This document shows, one piece after another, positions 1 through 9,620 of a stretch of DNA of 64,000 nucleotides. The position numbers and the translations under genes are program-made. The notes beneath the pieces are model-generated. The model saw only the letters and a program-made list of their open reading frames with translations, was not told the DNA's origin and made no database searches. Source of the DNA: Spizellomyces punctatus DAOM BR117 (Eukaryota; Chytridiomycota; Chytridiomycetes; Spizellomycetales; Spizellomycetaceae); assembly GCF_000182565.1 (NCBI RefSeq), contig NW_015971543.1, forward strand, positions 932,138 to 996,137, given 5' to 3'. Positions within the stretch are counted from its first letter, which is position 1. The number at the start of each line of letters is the position of its first letter.

Positions 1-2340
1 ACTGCTGTTGACGATTAGATAGCGGTTTAAGAGGTTGATTAAAGCAACACCACATTAGCACGTTTCCAGTTGAGGCTGGATGTGATGTTTATTTATGTGT
101 ATTTGGATGTGTTGGTCAATGTTATTGATTTCTTGAAGGGGTTTTGTTGGGTATGGATCTAGCGGGAGTCATCTTAAAAGTTACGCAGGAATATGCGTAA
201 CCAGCGCCTTTCGTTGCATCATGTCTTTTCAGGACTCGCTTGCTCTTTTGCGTCAGTTTCTTGTGGGTTACTCACAAGTAGCATTAATATATCATATTTA
301 AGTGACATGGGCGAGGCTCGCGCAAGTCCTGCGATGTCACAGTAGAGTTTTTTGCTGTTGAATTGTAGTGTGGTCGTTGAGATGCACAAGTTGATGCTTT
401 ATGATATGGGGACATGTACAAGGATTTGACAGTGTGCTTTTACATGCAAGCTTTCGACTCCTGCTCATATCTTGGAGCAAGGCCAAGGAGATTTTGGTTT
501 TTTATTTTCATGGTTGCTGCAGTGAATTTGCCTTCGCAGTCAGTTGACGCTGCCCGCAGTCTCAGGACTGGACATGCCATGTGAAAGTTTACGCAGGCTT
601 ATGCAAAGTTTGAAACCTTTTCATGTTGCTACTTCCGTCCAGTTGGAATCAGTTTGATATCTTTGTCGCTAGCTTGTCCCTGTCCATTGGTTAACGTGGA
701 AGCAGGACGCCTTGCAACGCGGATTCACATCCTGCTCCATGTCTCTCGCTCGCTGTTGGAAGAGCGAGGTCGTTTTCATTTTACTTATGTGCGTATTGTC
801 ATTTGAAAAGTCTGGTTTGCAAGTCATCCGATCAATATAGCACACTGGTGTCCTTCCTACCCGGGCGGTTCCGCCTCTTGCATCCAAATACCATGGACCT
901 ATTATTGCCTACAAAAGTCTTTTTGAGAGTTTATTTTGCATGGTTGTGTTGAGTGTGCTGTCAACGAAGCTTTGCCGACAGCAACCATTTCACAGCATGT
1001 ATCATGACAATTTCCAGAACATTCCTCCCCCATCACTACATAAACTCTAGCACCTCGATGAAACCCCCTTCGTGTTTTTGGCACGTCTTTTCACACCCGT
1101 CTATTGAATCCCGCGTCTGGAACAAGGGCGGGGGACATCCCGACGGGAAAGAGGGAGTGGATAGAAAAACATGTGTTGTCTTGCGTTCATCGTGAGACGA
1201 CGTGGTCTTTTTTTATCCAACATCATTTCTGGAGCCAGCGCAATTATGCAAACAATTTGGATCTATTCTATTCAAGGTGGTTTATATGTACTAGGATACG
1301 GGGTGCATTGAAAGGGCTTTGGAGCGAATGGCGCGGAGGTTGTAGTGAAGGTGTGGTGGCACGGATGGCGGTTTGGAGGGCGGGACGGGGACTGGGGCTG
1401 GTGGGTGAGCTGGTGGTGTAAGGTGGATGACCAAAGGTGTGCGGGGACGGGGTGGGTGTGGTTGCTCTAGTTTCTCTGGGTGAGCGTCAGGTGCGTGCGG
1501 TTGGGGCGGTGGAGGTTGACTGGACGGTGGTCTCGCAGTCGTAGCAGGTACTGATTTATTCTCAGCAATAGGGGCAGGAAGTGGTGGTGCATGAGACAAG
1601 GGCACAATTCTCTTGATTCCCCTCCCGCTCCCTCCTCGCCCCCATCGCCGTCTCTCACCATCCACTACTGCGCCCTCTCTTCTCCGGCGGTGATCATTCC
1701 GGATTTCCTCCCGTTTACATGGTGTTCGAATCAACGGCAGATCCTCCCATGTTTCCTCCCGCTCGCGCGGTGTATGAATTAATTGCAGCTCTCCTTGTTT
1801 CTTTACAGGAACGTAGGACCGTCCAATGAGGAAACCCTAACTGAATGATTTACATCCTAGCTCGAAAGTGGATCTAAACTTGAGGACAATGTACCTCTTG
1901 AAGGTGAGATGTGTCGGTTGGATGGGTGTGCTTGCTGAGCGAGAGCTGGATGAACGCCTCTCTCTTGGGAAGTTGGAGGAAGGGTGTCATGTTGGAGAGA
2001 CCCCCGCCGGTTTCGCAGCAAAACGCTCGTCGAAAAAGAAACCGTCCTGGAAGCAGATCGACGCGTATGACATAAGCGATCTGAGCTTCTTCCCTTGCCG
2101 TCTGTAGTGTTGGATGTTTGTTTATTGATGGCCTCACCTTTTCAACAAGCGGGTTGCTCTAGGATGAATAAAGGAATTGAAAAGAAACGGTGCGCATGGT
2201 TTGTATTGCTATATATACGCTTTACAGAATTGCAAAGGGTTTGGCAAAAAGGCGTTCGTGTGATTTGAACGCAACATACACAAGCATCCCAATCATTCCA
2301 TCCTCGAACAACAAATCGAAACAGGCGAGTCAGTCCCTCC
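1..2340. other. Long region without a supported gene
   Basis: No open frame here shows a recognisable domain, and none joins to a neighbour by convincing splice sites. The longest minus-strand frame (1291-1734) is an arginine- and then proline-rich composition with no family resemblance. A short plus frame at 1868-2107 is also unrecognised. An 8-base perfect inverted repeat (180-187 and 194-201, GTTACGCA/TGCGTAAC) is present. The stretch just below 2341 must hold the 3' untranslated region of the F-box gene. An exon of a gene lying to the left cannot be excluded. Confidence 0.5.
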
Positions 2341-3993
2341 CTACCTAGAAACAGAGACGTTTCCATGCATCACTCCAAACCACTGTTGCGGGAAAAAAAT
2401 CTCATGATTCCCTCCTCCCTCTCCACATCTCCTCTCAATCTCTTTTACCACCTTGCCGCGAACATGCATAGGAGTCAACACGGTGACGAGATTTGGACAC
2501 GCCCCTAACACGCTCGCTATCGTCTCATTTGTGATCATTCCACTGGTACCCGTTAAATTCAAATGACGCATCCAAATGTTCTTCCTGCCGTGTTCAGGCT
2601 CGATGAACGAGAGGAGACCTCGATGGGTAATGTTTCTGCAATTCGCGATATCCAGGAGGCGAATTTGAGTGCAATGCTTTCCTAAAATCTGCATGGAAAA
2701 ATCTGTAAGGTCTTTGGCACCGCATACACAGAGTTTATCGACCTCTGCGCCGCGTCCACGGGCAAATGCGAGGATGCCAGAATCCGTAATAGAAGCGCGC
2801 GAGAGCGATGCGTTCTTCACGTTCGATTGGGCGAGATGGCAGAGTGTTTCGTCGGTAATCTGGGGGCAGGAATCTAGGATGATGGTAGCTAGTCTTGGAC
2901 AGGAGGTGAGGATCGATGCGACCGTTGTGTCGGTAATGAGTGTCGACGAGAGGTCCAAGTGTTCCAACAAGATGACCGCCGAGAACAGAATGTGAAGCGA
3001 ATGGTCTGGGATAGACAACCAAGGGATGCACAGCGTACGGAGTCGAGTGCAAGTTGCCAGAGCCTCTGCAAGTTCAGTCAGATTTTCCGACCAAAATGTC
3101 GGAAGCACTCTCGATTGACTCAGATTCAACCTCTCTAGCTTTCCGGCTTGGGTGAGAGCGATGATGCCTTCCACTGTCAACCCCCTCATGTCCACTAGAT
3201 CCACGACAGACAGCTGGGGACACTTTTCACCCAATACTTCCAAAGCCTCCAAGGGAACCGCACCATGAGATAAATGAACAGCCTGTAACCCGTCCATCAT
3301 TCCAAAAATGCCTTTTAAAACCCTCCCATATGTTCCATGTAAGTTCCGGAATGCTGTATCGGCGCTCCAAAACAAGCTAAACTTTGATACACGATGACGT
3401 CCCTCGACACCACATAAATTCGCATAAAAAGTTACAAGGCCCTTTAGGGAGCCAGTGTAGTGAATTTTGGGATGGTCCCAGAGATATTTGTTTGCTGCAG
3501 CGGACCAGATTTTGTTGACGAGAGCTACGTTGGGGAGGCTGGCGAGGGGGAGGTGAGAGAAGATGTGGAAAAGGAGTTCAGGGCTGAGGCGTTGTATCGG
3601 GGATGGAGTGTGAGGAGGGCTGTCTTGCAGAAACTCTTCGTCTTCCTCCTCTACTTCTTCATCATCTTCATCTTCCTCATCACTATCTTCATCCATGTAT
3701 TCTTCCTCCTCCTCCATCATCTGTCCAGAAACCACTGCATGCGGGACCGGAGGCTCATCGAGCACCACCGTAGCAGCTCCCAAAGCCTAAATCATCAAAT
3801 GCATCAGCTACTACACTATCCCATCCCGTACGCACTAACCAGAACAGACCTTCATCACCCTGCCGCCCTTGACAACAGCTGGTAGCCCAGCCAGAGCCTC
3901 TACGCAAACCTTTAGGGCATAACCCAATACGTCCTGGTCCATAATGGTCACCTCGACGCCGTCCGGATTCCATTCGGCGTTATCGGACTGCAT
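2341..3993 (-). CDS. F-box and leucine-rich-repeat protein
   Basis: Two exons, 3993-3850 and 3786-2341, with a 63-base GT-AG intron that keeps frame; about 529 residues. The first exon gives a short N-terminal segment starting MQSDNAEW. A strongly acidic run of Glu/Asp follows, then an F-box (LSPELLFHIFSHLPL, about residue 115), then a series of leucine-rich repeats with the spacing typical of AMN1/FBXL proteins (for example LTDFSMQILGKHC and ITHRGLLSF). Known members bind Skp1 through the F-box and present substrates to the SCF ubiquitin ligase through the repeats. The substrate cannot be told from sequence. The start is the first ATG in the upstream exon and is the least certain part. Confidence 0.85.
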
Positions 3994-4415
3994 TTTGTAA
4001 AGAAATATCACAAAAATAATGAAAAGGATGACATTGGCGAGTTGGAGATTGGACAAGCTTTTGGGGCATTTGACAGTCAAGTCTAACTGCTTTTGACAGA
4101 TGGATGAGTCAGGGATGTCGATGGCTCCTGCTACGTGGAAGCTTTTTTCTGGCTTTGGCCCGTGATTCAGATGAAGGCTTAAAAGGGTGACAATATAGTT
4201 GGGAAATATGACAACGAGTCTGTACGTATCGCTACCCACGGGCATATTGCAAACGAATCTTTTACATTTATGTGATCAAAACGTGTTGACGCTGATACCA
4301 GTCAGCTTGCCGGACTGACGGATGCACGAACTGTAGCGGGCATGTTCATGACAGACTACTGCCCTCAAAAGAGCAAAAAACTATAAAACTAATGAAATTG
4401 CCATAAAGTGGTGGT
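3994..4415. other. Intergenic region between two minus-strand genes
   Basis: This 422-base gap lies between the stop of the CFAP20-domain gene and the start of the F-box gene. It must carry the 3' end of the first and the promoter of the second. It is A/T-richer than the genes and I see no further coding signal. An open frame runs through it from 4245 into the first F-box exon, but it has no start-proximal similarity to anything I recognise. Confidence 0.5.
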
Positions 4416-5677
4416 CTATACACCAATGACCGTCTTTTGGTCCAGTCTCCGCATGGGCGGGAGTCGAGGAGGTATCGGTCGTATCAGAGCACGGAGGGAT
4501 GCGGATCGGGTTTTGCGGATGGGACGTTGGTGCTGCTGTTGATGATGTCGTTGGTGAGGTGGCAGTGGCGATGAGCCTATTTGTTCTTATGAATAAAAAA
4601 CTTTATGTTGAACGATGAGGGTACCTAACACACCTTGATGCACCCTCTCAAATGTCAGCACCTGCGTGACATATTCCACGCCCGGTGAAAAATCCATTGA
4701 GCGTGGTATGCCCTCTGCATACGGATCGTTTCCGCCTCCATCCCCGTAATCTACAATGACACCAAACTCTGTCATTGGACATTCCTTGGAGAAGAACAAG
4801 AGACATACCTATCCCGGTATTATCCACAGGACGTCGCAGCACCGTAAAAATCCTCCGAATCCGAACCGTTCCACCAACACAGAGTGTGTCAAGACATCGA
4901 AACGTGCGGTCAGAAAGGAAGGAAGAGAGGTCTAGGCAAAGGTTGATCCACTTTTATCTCGTTTCAGAGGGGCCATCGTGTCCCGTAGCTAATTCTCATA
5001 GGGAACAGAAGGCTTACCTTGCCGCGAACAAGATGCGGAAAAGGTAGCGTCATGTGGAGGGCGGTGATTTTGGTTGTTTTCGCCGTGGTGGAGAGGAAAA
5101 ATCGTTTGTGGGCATTGGAAAGATCTGTGATGCTGTCATGAATTGTCATTTTACCCTGTCTTTTATTGCCGAAAAAAGAAGGCGGATGTGGGGGACTCAC
5201 CAGAATTCAACGGAAAAGGGCTGTCCGTTTGACAAAAAGATTTGCAGGACGAGAAAGGGTTGGAGGAGGTAGGCTATCCCATCGATTGTAGTAATTGGCC
5301 ATCTTTCACAAAGACCCAGAAATAAGCATACGTGAATATAATTACCACTTTGCTTTGGATCTTTTGGAATTGAAATCTGTCCCGTTTTCTCGCAATGGTA
5401 ACAAAAACCCTATCTTTTTATCAAACATCTCATTCCTTGATGATCTTTTAAAAACAAGCGTCTCTACCTTTATGGACGGATCGTAGGTACGTCTTATAAA
5501 CGATTTGGAGTGGAATGCGCAATGCATGAGGGTGTTGGCGCTGCCTTGGGCGGAGAGGATATCAAAGGAGGGACCGCCCTTTTGTGTGTATGATGTGATG
5601 TGCAGAGTGAGCCAGGCGGGAGACAGACAAGGAGAGCGAAGGTATGTCTTGATTACCTGGAAGGCGCTTTTAAACAT
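4416..5677 (-). CDS. CFAP20-domain protein, CFAP20DC-like
   Basis: Eight exons were read from splice signals with consistent phase: 5677-5657, 5578-5468, 5409-5346, 5273-5201, 5132-5018, 4950-4809, 4768-4634 and 4576-4416; about 273 residues. The protein opens MFKSAFQ, followed by ILSAQGS. It continues with ISIPKDPKQ, a PFLVLQIFLSNGQPFSVEF block, ITDLSNAHKRFFLST and WINLCLDLSSFLSDRTFRC, which follow the CFAP20 domain in order. The later segment IPRSMDFSPGVEYVTQVL resembles the post-domain part of human CFAP20DC (C3orf67) more than CFAP20 itself. CFAP20 family proteins sit in the ciliary axoneme. The last exon encodes a His/Gln/Arg/Pro-rich basic tail. None of the exons is obvious alone, so transcript data would be valuable. 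Confidence 0.8.
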
Positions 5678-6110
5678 TCTGCAGACGATGCAATGCAATC
5701 CTTCTTGGGGCCCGCTACGATGACAAAAAATCCCATTCAAAGAAGAAGACGAAGACGAAGAAGAAGAAGAAGTAAGTTCCGCTTCGACTTACGCGCGTTT
5801 TGGATGTCGTCAGCGTTCATTTTGACCTGATTTGGGGGTTCAAAAAACGAAGCGAATCTCGTCTTTTTGTGTTTTTTTAGAACACTTGCAGCAGATTTCA
5901 TCTCTTTTGGAAGGAGGAGGGGGGGAAGGGATCTCGCAAAACAAACGGCAACGAAATAAGTTTTTGTGAAGAGCATCGGAGGTCATGCCTTTGTTTGGCG
6001 GGTAGCTTCTTCAATTGAAACATACTCTGGGCAAATTGGCACACACTCGTACGTTTTTCCTTTTGGTATCTCAACCGGAGAGAGACTTGGCCAACGACAA
6101 CACAAACAGG
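5678..6110. promoter_or_regulatory. Divergent upstream region of CFAP20-domain gene and DENND6 gene
   Basis: The two genes point away from each other across this 433-base gap, so it should contain both promoters. A purine-rich GAA/GAC microsatellite lies at about 5740-5773. T-rich runs and A-rich runs flank it. I see no clear TATA element at a fixed distance from either start. Calling it a shared promoter is an inference from gene orientation. Confidence 0.45.
5737..5773 (+). repeat. GAA/GAC trinucleotide microsatellite
   Basis: A run of about twelve GAA or GAC units, slightly imperfect, lies upstream of the CFAP20-domain gene. It is non-coding in the model given here, although on the minus strand it reads as a leucine/arginine run in an open frame. 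Confidence 0.75.
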
Positions 6111-9100
6111 ATGGAAACCGTCGACGGCGACGGCATGTCTCAACCACCCACAACCCCCGACGACACAGGCGATCCATCACCACCACCGCGTCCTAAAATT
6201 GAACGTCGGAAAACTTACATTCGAACTGATTCTGCTCCATGCGACCTGTCCGACCCTACAATGACTTCAGACCCAGCGTCCCTCCCCATACCCCCGGTAG
6301 AAACACTACAGCGCTCCCGGACGCCGCCGTCCCTCTTATCCGCGCGCCCATCGTTGATCGACACGCCCGATACAAGGTCATTGTTTCCGTCTTCTGCCGG
6401 AGCGTTTGTCGGTTCGTTGCCCATGTTGGTTAAGGATGAACCTGATGAGGGATTCGAGGAGGTTGGATTGAACGATGAAGGGAGTTCGTCATATAGTACT
6501 GCTTCAGAAGGATGTACAGTCGACGATCGACGCAAGGAAACTGGAGAACAGAGTTTGAAATCAGATACCCCAATGCCGCGTCCACCGCCGCCGCCCTTGG
6601 ACGCCCCATCGACAACGACACTCACGCCGCTCATTTCCCCCCACCACTCCTTTCTCCTGACACGATCAGGACCGTTCTCGCCCGCGCTGGACGACGGGCT
6701 GCTGAACTTGGATTTGAAACGCTTTTGGGAATGGGTTCTATGTTTCTGTGTGGTGAACTTCGATTTAGAACTAGGGCAAGGTGGGCCCCGTTTGCTTGAT
6801 TGGCTGCCTTTCTGTATTCGTATTGATGAATATGGGTCTCTTTCCGGTAGCACTCGAGTGTGTTTATCCTCCGATAGACTTTACGGAATCCGAGCGGAAA
6901 AACATGTATGTTACGTCTCCTCTATATGCCAGCAAGCACACCCCGCTAACTCATATTATTGCCACAGCTCCTTTTCCGCCTTTCCAGACTCCAACTCGGC
7001 CTCTCATGTCGGTGACAGCACGTTTACCTTCCGCATGCGAGCGGGACATTTTACCACGGAGCTTTATCAAAAGCAGCAGCCCCCTCCGCTGGCGATGCCG
7101 ACCGCATTGAGTGGGACGACCGGGCTGCATCCGGGTGCCGGGTTGCCTGTAGATACAGATGGGTTTTCTTATGGGTACGTTTTTTTTCGGCAGCAAAAGG
7201 ACACGGAGATTCGGAGAGGCTACTTTCAGGTTGGTCTTTAGATCACTATTGAATGGATGCGATGAAAGCAAGTGGTACTAATGGCGCACCTTGATCCCAA
7301 TCGTCCACAGAAATCTCTAGTGATTCTGACACCCCACCCGTGGCCGGGTCTTTTCGTTCATCTCATCAGTGAGCTGGGTCCGCGGTACATGGATGCACTC
7401 GTTGAGGATCGCCAAAAAGCTGGGTCCGACCTTTCGGTTACGTCTTCTGCTGCCAAGACACTGTTGGAGACGGCGAGTTTTAGTATTGCTGCATGGTGCG
7501 TTTGTTACTACCTTCACTCTAGCTGCCGTTCTGGACAAGCAAGATTAAAAGTTTGTTATAGGCCGTCACCACCCTCTTCCCTCTCTCCCGAGGTTGCATA
7601 TTATCCAATATCGTTAACCCTCCCATTCCTCGGCGAGGCTACACGGTACTCCTTTCCCCCCACTGCACGCTTTGCCCAACTTTTTGAATCACCAAAACCG
7701 CATACAACGGAAGCACCCCCATCCCCCGACTGGCAAACTGCCGTTATATGTACGCCTGGAAAGTTGTATGAGCTCTTTGCGGGCTCTTTGGAGCTGTTGT
7801 GGGTGTGTTGGGAGTTGATGGTCGTTGGGCAGAGTTTGCTGGTTGTAGCGGAGAGCCCAAAAGCTTGCAGTGAAATTGTGTGGGGCTTGGTAGAGCTGAT
7901 TAAACCGGTAGGTTATTTTGAAGATTCGGACTTTTTGTGACGGTCTGTTGTTTAACTAACGAGATATGATAGATACCCTTTGGAGGAGACTATCGCCCTT
8001 ATTTCACAATACAGGATTCGGATTTTAAGGGAATTGCTAATCGTCAGCGGGTAGGTGAATTAGAACAGTAGGTGAGTTAGAAATGACTATCAAGCATGAG
8101 CTCATATTCTTTTGATGTAGTTGCCTACAACCGCTACGGTCATTGGTGTTACAAATCCGGTCTTCACCAAGGTACTAGAGCATTGGCCCAATGTCATACG
8201 AGCAGCGCGTGTCTCCCATCCGAAAATGAGCAGTGATGGTAGTACTCAGGGGAAGAGTGGGGGGCTTACACCCAAGCCTGAAATGTGGAGTCCGTGAGTA
8301 CTTTTTGTGGACGGGGAGATGAATTTCGTGGATTGTCGATGACTGACAAACGTTCTCTAGGACACTCCCACGGGCCCAATCACCATCCCCAACTGTAGGC
8401 AGGCCAAAAAATACCCCCAATAACTCCCCGAAAAAACCTTCTATCCTCACGTTTTCCAAAACACCCAAACCAACCCCATCCAAAGACATTGCATCACCAA
8501 CCTGCGGCGTATCTGATGCCGTGGTCGTCGAAAGTATAACGTGCAAGCACAAGCCATATCTCTCCAAAGACCGCAAACTGATCAAGGAAGTCGTAGAGGC
8601 TGCGATTAGGGGCAAACCTGTTCATATCCTTGATAACATGCTCCGCCGGCACTTCATCGATTTAACTGAACGCTTTATCCAACCCCTCAATCGTCACTTT
8701 GAGTCCCTCATCGTTGGAAACCCTCTCCACATGACCCTCTCCAATCTCCGTACCCGTCCCGAGATCAAACCCTTCAAACAGGACACGTTCCTACGCACAG
8801 TAGAACAGCAAGCAGGGTCAACGAATCTTCCCGTCAATTGCAAGCGCCCATTAAGTGATCTCTACCGGGCGTTCCTATTGTCTGTCAACTTTGCTGCATG
8901 GCTCCAATCGCGAACGGAAGAAGTGTATCGCGAATGGCGACGAAGGTATTTGGATGTTTTGTGTGAGGAGGATGTGGCGTCATGGGCTATAGAAAGGTTG
9001 AATGGAACTGCTCCGAATCGGCTAAGACGACGGGGGAGTACGGGAGATGTAGAATGTGTGGATTTGTTGTTGAGGATTCGGGATGAAGTTGTAAAGTATT

Positions 9101-9387
9101 CTCCGTATTTTGCTGATGCGCATGTACCGCAGAAACATGTCCATACCGCCCAGCACCATCACGCGCATATGGATTTGGCATCAAGTCATGGTGGGTGGGC
9201 TCATAGTCTGTGTGCTGCCGCGCCAGGTCCTTCTTCTCCCGGTCCGGTTGGTGTTATGGGGGGCGTAGTACCAACGAGAGAGCAGTACATAAAGTTGAAG
9301 AGGCAGTTGGAGGTGTTGGTTGGGGTGTTGCCGGAGGGGCTGAGGGGGGCTGTTGTGGTTAGCGGACGGAGAGGCGGCGGTGGTTAA
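6111..9387 (+). CDS. DENND6-type DENN domain protein (Rab GEF)
   Basis: Eight exons with matching phases: 6111-6780, 6851-6905, 6968-7229, 7311-7495, 7562-7907, 7973-8050, 8121-8293 and 8361-9387; about 931 residues. The first 200 residues are low-complexity, Pro/Ser-rich and likely disordered. The DENN core then follows the DENND6/FAM116 family closely: RFWEWVLCFCVVNFDLELGQ, SFSAFPDSNSASHVGDSTF, RGYFQKSLVILT, DYRPYFTIQDSDFK and VIGVTNPVFTKVLEHWPNVI. A Ser/Pro-rich insert separates these from the C-terminal block with LRRHFIDLTERFIQPL. Animal DENND6 proteins activate Rab14 on recycling endosomes; the fungal substrate Rab is unknown. The C-terminal tail past about residue 850 is His/Gly-rich and poorly conserved. 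Identification is strong; splice sites are supported by unbroken similarity across each junction. Confidence 0.92.
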
Positions 9388-9620
9388 TAGATTTTCTGTT
9401 GCTATTTTGCCAGATGCATGAGTTGCTTTCAGTGGGTTGTATCGGCCATTTTCCTTTTTTTTTTACTTTCAGGCAGGTTTATAAACTATACTTTATAGAC
9501 GCAGGCTCGTATGGTATTTGCATTGTACATGTTACAAAATAAAAAAAAGGGATGGGTTTTACATTTGATCTGATTTTTTTGAAATCGTTGCGATCTCAAC
9601 AGGGCGATTTTTTTTTGGTT
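9388..9620. other. Convergent 3' intergenic region
   Basis: The DENND6 gene and the amino acid transporter gene end towards each other here. The gap contains long T and A runs, which fits overlapping 3' untranslated regions and poly(A) signals. No coding signal is seen. Confidence 0.5.

Noticed and set aside
1291-1734. 147-residue proline/arginine-rich minus-strand open frame
   Set aside because: Composition is a by-product of a GT/GGC-rich strand. It shows no domain and no supporting splice sites, and overlaps another open frame of the same kind.
5505-5830. Plus-strand frames near the GAA/GAC repeat
   Set aside because: They are antisense to the first exons of the CFAP20-domain gene, or consist of the microsatellite translation (poly-Arg).
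6215-6853. 212-residue minus-strand open frame
   Set aside because: It is antisense to DENND6 exon 1, which is supported by phase and similarity downstream. The frame has only low-complexity content.
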